Assembly (NCBI GenBank): GCA_034008185.1
Contig: CM067081.1
Span: 17,545,821 to 17,609,820, forward strand
Length of the DNA: 64,000 nucleotides
Origin: Gorsachius magnificus
Lineage: Eukaryota; Chordata; Aves; Pelecaniformes; Ardeidae
Direction: 5' to 3'
This document shows, piece by piece, positions 35,103 through 49,349 of the stretch. Each line of letters opens with the position of its first letter. Within the stretch, counting starts at the first letter, position 1. Under the pieces are notes generated by a model. It was not told where the DNA came from and did not search any database. It saw nothing but the letters and a program-made list of their open reading frames with translations. The translations under genes were made by a program, and so were the position numbers.

Positions 35103-38100
35103 AAGTGAAAACACACTTACCTGATTAATGGTGAAACACCAGTCATATCATTGCATATGCTCTACTTTTCTTTCCCATTAACTTTTTAACAACAGTGAAA
35201 TAAATGACACTGAAAAGGAAGCATTTATACAAAGCATAGAAAAGGCTTTTATGTGGTTAAAGGTGTAGACCATTAGGATATTTAACTTCTGATCTCTGTG
35301 CCTACTGTCAAGATTTGTAATGGCTTGTTCTACGTCTTTTTACACTAGGCCATCACTGAGGTCTCCATTTGTGCTTTTATTAAGCCCAGCTTCTTGTTTA
35401 ATTGTGGATAAAGTTGATGCCCAATCTGATTCAGTTCAAACAGCACAGATAAAAGGAATTGAGGGTCTCAGATCTGTATCTATCATTCACAGGCAGCTCT
35501 GATGGTTTTTTTTTTTTCTGCCTGCCCCCCCTGCAACCTGCAGAGGCACAGGGAAATAGCATGCTGCTGCTGGGCTCTGCCAGCACAGATCCCAAGATCT
35601 GACCTTGACAGGGAGAGAAAAGGGGAACTAAAAATTGTACCAGTTACCAGAACTGGGATAACCTGAATCAAAAGACAAAGATATCAGAGAATCCAATGCA
35701 TACTAACCTGCCAGCAGAGCTCGAATATAAAAGAAGGTAGGGGACAAAAGTTGACAAAAACTATTAAAACAATGATTCTGAAACAGGTGCCTGTCCTGTG
35801 TATGCAACATATGATGAAGATGTGTATAAATATCTTGTGAACTTTCCTCAGATGTCTGTCAAAAAATGAATCTTCACAAGCTGAAAAAGAAATTACTTAA
35901 AAAAATACTTAAGTAAAGAAAATTAATGAAATGTTTGGAAATTTATTTAATGAGGCAGTTTCTGAAGTACAGCACAAAAAAAGATTATATAATGGGTGTC
36001 AAGATAATAAATTGTACTCAAATTCTTCTCATGCTTCTGAGTCATTTAGCCTGCTGTCCTTTTGAGCTGTCACTTGAACAAAAGCATCTGAAATGAACTA
36101 ATTCAGTAACTTACCACATTTGTCTTTTTTTGGGAAGCATTCCTTTTCTCCAGAAGACTCTAACAACAGGCTAAAAGGAGAGACAAATATAAGTGAAATG
36201 CCAATAAGAAATTAGGTTTTTCCATGAGCTGAAACTTTGAGATGTCTATTCCAGGCATAGTTTCTCCATACACCGCATCCCTCTGATATTTAGCTCAGAA
36301 TTTAAAGAGAAGTCATGGAAATTACCTCTGTTATTGGAGAGTCTTTGAGAATCCAACAAGACAACTACAACACAGCACAACTACAATGTTATAAAAGAAA
36401 ATGCAAACTGGCTTGGCTATCAGAAGCTGTACAGCTGCCTTAGCTGTATACTCTGCTTATAGCATTTGTGCTTCCTCCAGATTTAACTCTGAGGGCTAAC
36501 ACACACATCCCTGTGCAGGATTGAATAACCCGAAGAAAAGAAAAAAAAAAATGAGTTTTGGACTCATGATACAGTTTGACAGAGGGACTGTCCTACTGGC
36601 AGTTCAGCACCTCCTAAGCAGTGAGGCAGCCTAAGTTGGGCTCCACCGCACATACCCTTGCCAAGTTGCAGAGCAAGTCGTTTCCTCTTTGGCTACCTCC
36701 ACTCCCTGCCCACACTGGGATAAATGCAATTATTTCCTCTCCTCTGACCACTGGGGCTGGAAATGTGTTGAGGCCAGCAGCTCTCTCTTGTTGCGCGATC
36801 ATGTTTACCGCAATGGTACTGAAGTCTCGGCAGGAGGCTCCTAGTGCTATTTAGCACAAATAAAACATAATAATAACTAATGACTCCTAAAGAGGAACCT
36901 CCTCAAAAGTGTAGGGAGGCTGCCAGGCTGATCCACCCTTGTGTCTGAACATATGTGTGCCTATTTACCTACCTATCAGGTTACTTTTTTCTTACGTTTG
37001 TAGAGAACCCATGATTGTATCTCATTTTTCAACCATCTTTTTGTTATTCTTGAGGATTTCATTTATTGACAATCACCTAGATTAAGACAGACACTTAAAG
37101 GGAATTTAGTAAGGCTTCCTTCCGTACCCAGCCTGGATACATTCGTGCTTCCAGCATTCTGAAAAGATTTAACAGGTTGAGGCATATATGAAAATTGCAT
37201 GAAGCCCTGAACCTGAATGGGATTTTCAGAGAGGGTGTCAATGTGTCAAACTCACAGGCAGACAGGTAGACCTAGAGCTCAGCACAATAGATCTACTTCA
37301 GAATAAAACTGAAAACAGGATTATCTGTGGGGAAAAATCTAGTAGCTGGACTAAGGTGTTCTGAAATGTAGGATGTCATAAACCAACCAAAATATATGGA
37401 GGATTATTTGAAAACATTATAATTCACAAAAAGAGGTATGGAAAACTAAGAAGTAACAATATTCTCAAATACTGTTGCCATCATTCAGTGTTTTAACATG
37501 AAACGGGAGTTAAAGATTTAGCTTTGGTAGTCATGCTATTCTGTAGCATCTCCACTGCCTTTCTCTCTCTCTCTCTCTCTCTCTGGCATTTATGAATATT
37601 TCACGTTTTCCACAAAGCTCTGGAGAAGAGTCATTGGATTGCAATGCTGAAAGCCTTAAAAACCACAAGGCAAATAAATCTTACAACATGTATTTATTAT
37701 TCTCTTCAATTTAAATAGAAACTGGTTGATTTTCTGAGTCTTGATCTTGATTTTTGAATACTTACAATACTTTCTTATTGACCTAAACTTTTTTATAATT
37801 GTGACAGAAACTGTATCTACAGCCCTGGAGTGTACTAAACCACTCCAACCTACTTGCACATAAATACTTCAAATTTGTTAACAAACAAAAAAGAAACTTA
37901 GTCAAAGCAGAGAATGAGGGAAGAAAGAGTATGAACACGGATAGATTAATGTATGTGTTAATATTAGGGTTTCCCCTATTTTGTTATTATCAACAGTAAT
38001 CTAAAAGCATGAATAAATAACATCTACTTGGGTAGGAATAAATAGAACAATGATATAACAATAGGAAGGACAGAGATCTAATACAAAAGGACTTAAGAGA

Positions 38101-39099
38101 CTTCTATGTTAGTAAAAAAAAGAAAAAGTTGATCTGATAAAACACTGGCTAATATGAAAAAGAAACATGAGCTTACAGGGTGGAATTAATCTTGCCTAAA
38201 TTTCCACCATTTAAACCATTTAAAACTTCAACTGTTTAAACTTTAAGCATCTCATTTCAAGATAATTGTCTAGTTTCCTGTGTAGTCAGTGGACAGAAAT
38301 ATGTTATAGCCAAATTTAATTAATCTCACCTATCTTGAACAATGCTTTAGGGTAGGCTACTTCTGAGAAACTCTGGTCTCTCTTTTCGCTGTAAGGGAAG
38401 TTGGGACCACTGCCTTATGCTAGACACATATATATTTTGGACAATTCAAATTAGCTGAGATAAATTTCACTCTCACATGGGGGAAAATTATGGGAAAAAA
38501 TCAAGCCAATACAGATTTAAGCATGCTGAAAACAAGAAAAACATATTAATGTTATAAAATTACATAAAAGCTTTTCTTACAGTTTTAAATGGTATTTGAA
38601 GACTTTTAGAGGGCCTGTGTTCTAGCACCATAGTAATGCAGACAGGGTCTTCCTCTGAAGGATTTCTAAAACATCTGCTTTTCTCTATTGCATGTAGTGA
38701 ATTCAGGCATTTTTAAGAGAACTGATTCATTGGGCACTTAAAATTTGGAAGTCCAAGTCGGGTGTTTAAGTTTGAAGGACAGATTAGACCTTACAGCTTT
38801 GAAACAACTATTGAAGGAAAAAACGACAAAAAACACAGAGGTAAATAGGAAAACGCAACATGTTTTTGTCAAGTTCTGTCAAGCAATTCTGACTTTTCTT
38901 TGAAAAATACAATTATTTCTTAAATTAAATATAGTAGGCATTGTATATTAAGAAAATCATAGTGAAGCTGAAGAACAAGAGATCTAGATGTTAACGTGGG
39001 TAATGTGTAAGTGTAACTAAGGAAGGTAGGTAAGTAACTGCTAAAAGAGGAAATCAAAATGGTATTCTCCAGATTAAGTCACCAGAGAAGGGTAACAAT
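35103..39099. other. Single-copy DNA, no gene recognised
   Basis: AT-rich sequence with T-run at about 35505-35517, A-run at 36540-36551 and a (TC)n microsatellite at 37562-37584. No exon or retroelement was recognised. Confidence 0.5.
37562..37584 (+). repeat. (TC)11 microsatellite
   Basis: An uninterrupted TC/CT dinucleotide run of about 23 bases. Confidence 0.9.
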
Positions 39100-40030
39100 A
39101 AGAATCCTCCATAATTGCTCCAATGGTTCATTTATTAATATTTTCATTAATGATCTTGGCTCAAAAACAAGTAAATTATGATAAAACTTTCTGATAAGCA
39201 TGAAGGCTTTGTCAGTAAACAGACAGGTCAGGAAGAACAGCATGAACTGCAGTGGTGGAAATGGGTTAAATTTAGCAGTGTATAAAATGAAAGGTCATGT
39301 GCTTAAGAACTCATAGGAACACTTTCTGAAGTAATAAGAAATTCATCAGCTGGAGCTGAGTGAGGCAGAGAAAGGATGTTTTGTGAGCACAGGTATCATC
39401 TGAATTACCACAGAGAAGTAGGCATGAAAAAAGTAAAGGTGTTCCTAAAATATGTTGGGAGAGGTATTTCCAGCAGAGGCTGCTAGTCTGTTTTATCTGC
39501 ATGGCAGACTGAAGATCAAGTGGGGGTAAAGAAATATTGTATTTCTGGTGTTCTGCACACCCCTGTGGTTACCCCTTGGCAGTGCCAAAGGAAGATGTGA
39601 TACCCCACAGGGTGTCCTCTGGGGAAGGAAAGCTTCATTGAGGGGAATTATGAGAAGCCCATCCATAAACATGCTAAGGGATAAACACATTTAATAAAGA
39701 GATATTTAAGCCAAAGAACAGTATTACAGGAAAAAAAACAAAACAAACAACCACAAAAAATCCTCAACAAACCCCACACTAAACCTACAAATGGATATAT
39801 ACTGAGGAAGAATACATTTAGGTTCAAAATCATATCTATAAAAAAAAAAGTTTCCTAACCATTATTATATGTGATTAATGAGACCCTCAATAGAAAACAT
39901 CTAACTAGCTTCAAGATGGAACTCAGTTGTCTTCTGGAAAAGATGATATAATGATGATACAACTGAAGCTGGGGACTGGACGACTGGACTCACTGATTTA
40001 GAAGCTTCCTTCCAGTTCTCTGTTACAAAC
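39100..40030 (+). repeat. Very old CR1/L3-type remnant, RT to 3' end
   Basis: Around 39135-39165 the text TATTTTCATTAATGATCTTG spells the RT phrase IFINDL. It is followed at the right distance by a decayed segment resembling the KFN..KCKVMHL block (39265-39305). Near 39905-40015 a stretch resembling a CR1 C-terminus (TSFKMELSCLLEKM) runs into GGACTGGACGACTGGACTCA and CTTCCAGTTCT, which resembles an old CR1 3' end. Indels are numerous and the middle part is not recognisable. Confidence 0.5.
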
Positions 40031-41947
40031 ACATGCACTACCAATCGAAAATAGTGCAGAACAACCTGTTTGGGAGTAACAAGCTCTTTTCTAGAATACT
40101 TGATTAGAAGATTTTTAAAGATTCCATAAGGAAAGGAAGACTGTCTTTATTTCCATTTGTGGAGGAATAAACTGAGGCAGATGCAGGTAAAATGGCTTTC
40201 CTTAACCACCCACTAGGTTTCTAGAAGATAGAATAAGTTTCTTTAATTCCTGTACGATGGGCTGTCTGCTGCACTACAGCAGTTTTCCACAGCTGGAAAT
40301 GAGGGTGAAAAGAGTTAATTTTTTTTTCTGTTAGAATAGCTATTAATAAGCAACCAGCTTATAATTAGAAACAGATACATACCATGGTAATTTTCCTTTT
40401 GGAGACTGCTATAAAACACTAGGGTATTTTCCTAAGCAATTATGCATTTCTGCATCTAGGATATGCCTATAGGTGTGAAATGGAGTGTGGTTTGGAAAGC
40501 AATAAATTAATAGAGCCCTAAGTTCATAAATTCACATGGGAAAGTGTAATCTTGCAGCTAACTTGTTTTCAAACTTGCGTTAATGCTTAGGGTGTTCCTA
40601 CCCATGAGCAAACCAGTAACTCAGCATCTTGCCCCAGCCTGACTCACATCTGGCACCTAGGTGTCTGCACTGGATATCCCCAAATGTCTAAGTCTAGAGA
40701 CAGCATGGAAGGGGTGATGTGTAAACACAGCCTTAAAATCATCCAAGGACCATGGTGATGCTTCCTTTGTCAACCTGACTTTGGCTTTTTTTGCAGGATT
40801 AACTTGGATTTTTCAAACAATCTGTTCTCATTCTAATTTTTTGAAAGTTTGCCTTAGCATGCTAGATTGACAGTGAAAAAGCTAACATTAGTCACAAGCA
40901 GAACAGAATTTATTTACTCTGAATTTGTTGTGTAGATGTATTGCCTATGTGGATTAGCTATATTGTAATTGCCTCTAAGTCTGTTTCATTTATGTTTGCA
41001 AAATTGTGTTCATTCCAATAGACTGTTTCATCAATTTCAGTGACTGACTTACATAAAAATATTTCCGTTCACCCAAACAAATGGGACTTCATGATAAATT
41101 ACTTTATTACTCCATTAACAAGAAGATGTCAAGTATAAAGAAGTTTATCCAGTAAGATATATATTAGATACTGCTGAATGACTCTCAGCCTTGCTAAATT
41201 TACAGATTTAGAAATTAATGCATTTTACTGAATATAAGGAAAATGTTTGTAAACATAACAAAGCGTTAATCTGTATCCTGAAGTGTTTAAATTACCTTTA
41301 CAGCTCTGAGACATAAAATGCAATGTATGTATATTTTCGACACAGGAAGTTTGAATCAGATAATCAAAAATCCTGTATTTTTAACTGTATTAATTCTTTG
41401 ATATGAATAAAACAACCAAGCTAATAACGAAGTCCTTTCAATGATATTGCAGCTTTATCCTCCAATGGTCTTATCTGAACAATTGCTGGATTTTCAGTTA
41501 CCTTAATTATGCATTTCTTTGGCTTTAACCCCTTCTCAGTCTCTGAGGAATGGCACATAGCTTGCAAAGGAATAAACACAAAACTTTACAAAAATAATGC
41601 CTAATGAAAAAAGAGACTCTGCTTTCTTCCTATATCAGGCGATATCAAATATTCCAGAATCCATTAACTACCTGGACTGCTAGCCCTAACCTTAGCTTAT
41701 AGTAAATTTCCACAATCAAGAGAATATAGCCTTGCCATAAAAGGCCCTGGAAAACCTAGTAAAGAAATAAATCCAGTCCCCCTTCCTATCTATATGAGAA
41801 ATTTACTCTCCTGGGTACAAATTTGGCTTGGCATGAGGGTTACGGCTGAAAAATGTAGCAGTCTCAACAGGTAGTAGCTTACTGGATATTAATTGTCCCC
41901 CTCAGATAGAAAAAGGGTGTTTTTTCCCCCATATTATATTGTCTTCT
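40031..41947. other. Single-copy AT-rich DNA, no gene recognised
   Basis: No repeat or exon recognised. Confidence 0.5.
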
Positions 41948-42192
41948 GCAATGGGAAATGGTCTGAAGTTGTGCCAGGGCAGGTTTAGGTTAGATATTAG
42001 GAAAAATTTTTTCAATGAAAGGGTTGTGAAACATTGGAATGGGCTGCCCAGGGAAGTGGTCAAGTCCCCATCGCTGGAGGTATTTAAAAGATGGGTAGAC
42101 AAAGTGCTTGGGGACATGGTTTAGTGGTGGGATGGCAGTGTTAGGTTAACAGTTGGACTTGATGATCTTCAAGGTCTTTTCCAACCTAAACA
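41948..42192 (+). mobile_element. CR1 LINE, short 3' end
   Basis: This 5'-truncated plus-strand CR1 carries the last 57 codons of ORF2 (frame 41939-42124, with [18 protein letters not shown] and [18 protein letters not shown]) and the 3' UTR. The UTR type matches 1467, 6480 and 63346. It ends in an expanded ATTCT repeat. Confidence 0.95.
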
Positions 42193-42250
42193 ATTCTATT
42201 CTAATTCTATTCTATTCTATTCTATTCTATTCTATTCTATTCTATTCTAT
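42193..42250 (+). repeat. (ATTCT)n microsatellite at a CR1 tail
   Basis: About 11 ATTCT units, with one extra A after the second unit, occupy the position of the CR1 tail. The last unit still reads ATTCTATG (42244-42251), the normal CR1 octamer, so the pentamer evidently arose from it. Confidence 0.95.
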
Positions 42251-42251
42251 G

Positions 42252-45200
42252 GGGAATGGTCCGTTAGGTTTCTGCACGTGTCTTGTTAGGACTAGCACTA
42301 TGGCTGAGGCTGAACAGTCTCATGCTGAGGGAAGTTAGAGGACTGAGGATGTTACATGGCTTTTAGAAATAAGAAGGGATTGGTACTGGTATTTAAATGG
42401 AAGTCCATGGTCTTTTAAACACTGTGGTACTCGTACCAGGAATTTAATCATTCTGGGCTAGGAATTAGGGAAAGTGGCAGTCCAGATTGTGGGACATAAA
42501 CTGACTCGCTGACAGGAGATGGCCTGAGTCGTTCTTGCTCTTTCAGTGTTATATGTCCTTTTACAATGCCAGTGGTCCTCTAGACTTCAGAGCATATAAG
42601 GGTAGTGTCAGGCAGCTATCACCGAGAAATCTCATCTAGGGAGCTAGTACATTGCCTATCCCATCCCTGACTGACTGGAAAGAAAAGAAATGAGGCTGTT
42701 GTAAAAGACCATGGCATACCAGTTAAAAAGAATGATTCCTACCCTGAAAAGCCAAATTATGTCTTTAATTCACTGTCTTCTTAGCCCATTACACTCCCCG
42801 TGGTCTTAAACATATCTTACTTTTGTGACATACCATCCAGATATTTTGTCAGATTTTTTTCCTTGTTTTCTTTTAATGATAGCTTAAATGTTTGATTCCA
42901 TCTAAAATGCATCATATCTATTATTAATACACAGCACAAAGTCAATAATTTTGTTTTCAAAATTTGATTTGGAATAGCAAATTGCATAGGGAATAATTTG
43001 TGGTAGAAATGGTCGGCCAAGATTAAAATACATTTGAATGCAGACTAGAAACACCTAATCAACTATGTACTTAGGGAAAACATAGATGTCTTGAATTTTT
43101 GTATGCAAATGCTATCACTACTCTGAGCCCTTCTTATGAATATACAATGGCAATTGTGACTGTGAACATCTTGCATTTCACTCATATTCCCAAATGGAAA
43201 ATCTCAGCACTCAGGAAAACTATTATGAATTTATAACTCTGCCTATAAAACTTCAAGTCCATGAACAAATAAATGGAGCTTGTGTTAAGAATCTCATAAT
43301 TTTGCCAAAGGATTTTTCTTGGAACACAGATTTTTATACTTTTTTGCCAGGTACCTTCAAACAGAGCATGAACCTTCTTGCTTCTTTGACTCTAGAAAAT
43401 CATAGCCTTTCACTTGGTTTCACAGTCCCACCAAAAATAACAAATAATCTTTATATAGCTACTTATTCTTAAAGTAATTGATGTACCTGGTAGTGATCTA
43501 CATTCAACAGAAGGTCACTAGTCTAAGATAAACTAAAACATTTTGATCACGTGGATGTTCTGAGCTCAGGGCCTATGTTTAGATTAGCAAATAGAAAAGG
43601 TTATCTTCCATCCTTGGGACATATCTTGCATCCGCATTGCTTACCCCTCTCCCCTCTCCTCCTATGATGGGGTGGCTCCATCCCACAGTCAGTCAGTCCC
43701 TGACCAGCAGTATTCCTGTATCTGTCCCAGGACATAGGTTAGGAGTGCCCTAGTGCCAAGGGGCATCCTAAAATTAACCAATATGAATGACTCTACACCA
43801 ACCCGAGTGTCTATGCCTGGCCCAGTTTATTTTAAAAGCTAGACTCCTAGTTCATACCTCAAAAATAGCTGTTAGTCCAAGGCCAAACCTACTCAAACTC
43901 AATAAGGAGGAGAACAGAATCTTTTCACTCCTAAGTGCTGTATTTAGTCGTAAATGTATTGGGAAGATCTTTGACTGGCAATATTGGATTTCTGTGTCTC
44001 TCATATATATTGGCTAGATTATTTTGAAATCCAGAATTACAGAAAAATAGTGTTTCTCTGTATGTTTGAGAGCACTCTTGGACTTCTTTTACATGAGGAT
44101 AAATGGTGTTTTAGGCTCCTTATTTACCTGAATGATCCTGGGGTTTATCAAGCTCTCTTGGAAAATACAGCTCTTCTGTAAGTGGTAAGTGTGCTTTCCC
44201 CATCACATCAGTCTGGTGTTCACTGACAACAATGAAACCCTTTCTGTGCTGCAGTAGGATCGCATGGAAGTGCCTGCTTTCCCCTCTCACCTCCAGCCCC
44301 CTTGGTTGGGAGGACTCATTAGCTGCTGAGATGTAGGTCTGCCCTCAGCTCTTCAAGAAAGTTTTGTGGAAATCTGGCCAGGAGGTCCGGCTGCCCTGGG
44401 TGCCAGTGAGTGCTCTGAATCTGCTGTTGTACCAGGGAATTTGCATATCATCATGGGCTTGTAAAGGCTTGGTTAGTTCTTTCTTTGCTGAAAAAAATGC
44501 AAACAAAACTGGCCCATATCTCCGTAAAACTAATAGAACGGAGTAGCTAAAGGTTAGTCAACTCCCAAAGACCTTGTGTGCTGAAGCAACACTTCACTAA
44601 TAATTTTTCCAGCCACAATAACTTCATAGCACAATAACAACAGCAAATGAATACATCTAAAAGAAGCAATGGTACCAAGTGTTGCTTGCTCCAAAGGATA
44701 AAATGAGCTGCGTGGCTGTCCTCTGTCAGGAGCCACTTCCAGGTGAGTGTGAGCAGTGCTGATACCCAGGCAGGGAGCAACCAGCTCAGAAAGTTGCAGC
44801 AGTAAATCAAGGTCACATCTCTAAGGCATGGATACAGGTGTCTAAAATGAGACATTCAGGTTTGACATTTTGGGCACAGAATTGGTTAACATAAGTGCAC
44901 TTGATCTAAAACCTTTAAAGAAAGCAGAGTTCTTTAACCAAAAAATGAGAGCTTCTGGTTGGAGTTGTTGTACCTGTTCTGAGGGCAGAAATCACTCAGC
45001 ACCTCTGGGGAGAGACTGGGGCAAAATTCTAAGAGGACTCTAGGACAGGACTGCAGTACAGACACTAGTGAAGGGGTGCAACAGTGGGTAAGGACTAGGT
45101 CAGGTGCGTTCTGCCAACCCCAGTGCTAAAATCTTGTCGTTGTAGCCTATAAAAGGTATAGCAAGCTGGAAAAGAGCAATGAGAGCCATCTATTGATTTG

Positions 45201-47577
45201 CCTGTCACTGAAGATTGCCTCTGGTAGAGCATTTTCTAGTGCTTTGCCTAGACAATTAAAGATGAAGTTTCTTCACCCTAGAACTTGTATTAAGACATTT
45301 TTTTTTTCATTTTGACATTTTTCAAATTAGTTATAATTCATTCAGATATTCACCTAAACTTAACTGAGGGAAAAAAGGTAAATTTTCCTCAAAACAATGT
45401 TAATTTTTTAGTGAGAAAACAGAATTTTTATAGTTGTTTTCAACAGACTTGAAATTAAACTTATTACACTTTGAGTCATACAACAACAAAAATGTTTATT
45501 ATTAGCTCAACTTTATCACAAAACTGAGACTCACAGGTTTTTTTGGAGACCATCCTCCAGTCAAGTATTGCTTTCCTGGAAATTAGTTTGCATTTTAATT
45601 CCACCTATTCTTTCTGTTACATCTAGGTACATTTCAATGTACTCTCCTAAGAAACGTTATCAACCAATGTTTCCCACAACTTTAAATTCCAGTAAATGTA
45701 TTTAGCCTTTGATTTCTCAACAGCCTTCTTCAAATTTATATTATTTTTCTACAGTCTTTGGTTTCTTCTACACAGATATATTGCAATATTGCAATTTTTC
45801 CCAATGCAACCTATCAACCCTTGATTCTTACTTTTTTATTTCCCCCTACCCAGTTCTTTCTCTTTGGACATTTTTATTGGTTCTGAGGTGGTAAGATGCA
45901 GGATAGGCAGAAAACTTTTGGATCAGAGTTTGCTCACAATCTGCTGTCTCAGAGCATTGGCAGAATTAATTCACATATGTCTACGAAGAGCAAATAGACA
46001 TCCCCTCAGCTCTGCTTTCTTACTTGCACTTTAACTGGAACTGTTCCACATTGCATAAATGATTAAATATGAATTGGGCCAGAAGCTGACTATAGACACA
46101 GATCTCAGGGCACAACTTTTGGCAGAACAATTGCTATTAGACCTCACATTCATAGAGAACGTGTTGCTGTGGTTTGGGGTACTGAAAATGTTGATTAATC
46201 TGAAATGTCTACTGTTCTGTGCAGGAGAGTCACATAAAAGCAAACACATATACAGTTATGAATTTCTGCTAGTCAGGATTTAAACAAAGATGCTGCCTCC
46301 AAATGGTTGTAGGATTCCTAAGGGCAGGCCAATAACTTTGGCTTTAGTTTTGGGAGTTTTTTTAGAAGTAAGAATATGGCTTTAGGTATTCTCACCACCA
46401 GGAATGCTTCTGAATGTGCTCATCAAGGAAAGGAACACAACCCCCCTGATACTTCTTAGGGCAGTATTTGGGAGCGTAATCTGTCTCTGCTAAACTGCCT
46501 GCTCTCAACAGCAGAAACGGGAGTGCAGGGAAAGGCAGATGGTGCATGTTTAAAATGCTGTGGCCAATAGTCCTCATGAAGTCATTCCAACACGCGCTGA
46601 GATACAGAAGCATTTTAACACCATTGACATATCCAGACATATTTTATCTTGGCCTTGAAGGCCCTTTTCCCTGCACCCCTGAGCAACCAGAATGCTTTGA
46701 GGGCTCCAAAGCTCAGAAAACAATGAGACTGCCCAAGATTTTTTGAGTGCTCTGCCTTCCTAGACATGCCAGCCTGGGCATGTGCCCATGTGTGAGAAGC
46801 TACCAGTGCCCACGTGTGCATGAGGGTGACAGGGCTTGGATAAGTGGCACAGGCACTGGCTGAGGTTCTCAGCTGTGAGACAAGCTGCAGAAAATGGAAA
46901 TTGAGTTGGAGTTGTGGCTCCTCAAGCATCACCTCACATCCCCTGTTCCTGTCCTGTGAGGTGAGCACAGAGAAATTAATGATGGGTAATATTTCTTTGA
47001 GAATAAAAGTTAAGAATATCCTTCTGATCTTCACTGAATACCTCACAGCCATGAAAGAAAAGCAACTTGCCCAAGGAAATTATTAGCTTTTACAATGGAC
47101 GTGTCTCAAGATCAATGTAGAGATAAACCAATCTTGTATTTTTATGTTTTGAAATGATGGGTTTAACTAAGAAGAGTTTAAGTTCTTAGGCATTCAAGCA
47201 GTAGCAAATTTGTTAGAAAAAAAACACAAATTTTTAAAACCTTTCCAGTCAATGGATAAAATTTACATTGCTTTTTAGTGTTATTTGTATTTATACTACC
47301 CTCTTTTCAGTTATAATTAGCTTAATTTTTTGACACTTTTGTTAAGCCCATTTTCATTACAAATGTTATTTCATCTTTATAGGCAAGATTTCATGATAGT
47401 CTGACTCTTAATGGTGTATAAATGGTATGGTTTACCACAGTTGAGTGAAATAATGGATGAAAATTTGGATCACAAACAAAAAGTGACCAGTCTGGGGAAA
47501 GAATGCCATCAAAAAAATGATGCTTGATCACCATTAGAGCCTGTAGTATCTTCCATAAATTTGGATTATATGAATTC
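42252..47577. other. Single-copy DNA, no gene recognised
   Basis: AT-rich sequence with GC-richer patches near 43640-43760, 44250-44420 and 46650-46960. Open frames in these patches occur on both strands without recognisable domains. Confidence 0.5.
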
Positions 47578-48117
47578 AAGGCAAGTCTGCCCTGGTGAGA
47601 CCCCACCTGGAGTACTGTGTCCAGTTCTGGGCTCCCCAGTTCAAGAAAGATGAGGAACTTCTAGAGAGAGTCCAGAGTGGGGGCAACAACGATGATGAGG
47701 GGACTGGAGCATCTCCCCTTTGAGGAAAGGCTGAGGGAGCTGGTCTTATTTAGCCTGAAGAAGAGAAGACTGAGAGGGGATCTCATAAACACTTACAAGT
47801 ATCTTAAGGGTGGATGTCACGAGGATGGAGCCAGGCTCCTCTCAGTGGTGCCCAGTGACAGGACAAGGGGCAATGGGCACAAACTGAACCATAAGAGCTT
47901 TCAGCTGAATATGAGGAATAACTTCTTTGCCTTGAGGGTGACAGAGCACTGGAACAGGATTCCCAGGGGGGTTGTGGAGTCTCCTTCTTTGGAGATATTC
48001 AAAACCCACCTGGATGATGTCATGTGCAACATGCTCTAGGTGAACCTGCTTTAGCACTAGATGATCTCCCAAGGTCCCTTCCAACCCCTGCCATTCTGTG
48101 ATTCTGTGATTCTGTGA
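47578..48117 (+). mobile_element. CR1 LINE, 3' end of a third subfamily
   Basis: This plus-strand CR1 carries the ORF2 C-terminus and 3' UTR and ends in three ATTCTGTG octamers (48093-48117), a variant of the usual tail unit. The protein similarity starts with the [15 protein letters not shown] block near 47590. A frameshift near 47670 moves it into the frame 47677-48039 ([40 protein letters not shown]). Both UTR and tail distinguish it from the other copies. Confidence 0.93.
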
Positions 48118-49349
48118 AACAATATTCATTAGAGGTAAGATATTTTCCCCCTAAAAAAAATATTATCAGAATCCTAATAGAGACAGGATCACTTCTTGAG
48201 ACACTCTCTAATGGGAAGAAAAAGTAATAAAACATGTTAAAAATGTGATTTTTTGGATTTTTTTTCAGAAAATTAGATTAGAGATGTACAATTTATTCAT
48301 TCCAAGTACTTCTTCCCTGTTTGCAAACTGGTTGTCATTTTTATGGGTATTCTTACTGTTGCCAAGTTTGTACCATTTAGGTAACATTTCAGACTTGACG
48401 AGCAAGAATTAGCACCTTTCCTTGCTCCTTTTCTACTCCCAGGCTAATGAGCTTTGACTGCTAAAATGTAAAAGTGGAGCTATTCTGTCAAAGACCATTA
48501 CTTAGCAAACCCTAAGAAAAGGTTTCCTTGCTTAGATTTTTCAACTTTTTAGATAACATCCTGCAGGAGTACTATGACAGCAAAAGGCTGGCTCCTGTAA
48601 CTGGTGAAATAGCCATTAATAGAGATTAGTGAGAGGTGACACTCTTGGGAGCTTGTAATCTGGACTGAGAATTTCATCAGTTTCACCGTAAAGCGACTTT
48701 GAAAAGAACTTTGACATTTGGCCTTATGATCACAGCTGATGAAATTTATTGGTTTGTGAAAGTCATTGGTGCATTTAAACTTTTGCTCTTCATAATAATT
48801 TCCAGAAAAATAAAATCTTATATGTACTGTTCAGCAGTGTTTTCATAATACAGTCTTAAAATTAGCCTTGTTTAAGGTGTACAACACAATGGTGTTTTTC
48901 TTTTATGTGAATTCCAGGTCATTTAGGTATCTCAGAAAACCTCACTCCCAAACTATGAACAGTATTTAACTTTTCTGCCTTTTATAGTTTGATCTTTATC
49001 TGAGTTTCAATCCCTGAAAAACTCACAAATTCTTAATGGAAAAGACTAAGTTAATGTTTCTCAGTCACAAGAATGAAACCTTTTATTTTTTTTTTTAATC
49101 ATCCCCATGTTAAAAAACCCCCTACAAATAGAATTTTTCTCAACATCTTTGAAGATTAACCCATACTACAGCTTACCTCATGGGGCCATGGGCTTTCCAC
49201 AAAAATTAGTGGGGTTCCAGTTAGTACAGAGGTCTGGGCCAGTAACATACACTGCAGTCTCAACACCTGCATTACCACTGATCTTGTTGCTACCACCATT
49301 TTTCAAAGTAGGCAGTGAGCGAGAGCATTCAGCAGGGGATATAAGATGA
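48118..49349. other. Single-copy DNA, no gene recognised
   Basis: AT-rich sequence. The part at 48660-48830 is free of repeats and simple sequence and looks like possible conserved noncoding DNA, which I cannot test here. Confidence 0.45.

Noticed and set aside
46615..47052. 145-codon minus-strand frame
   Set aside because: No recognisable domain; it overlaps plus-strand frames in a GC-richer patch and looks like chance.
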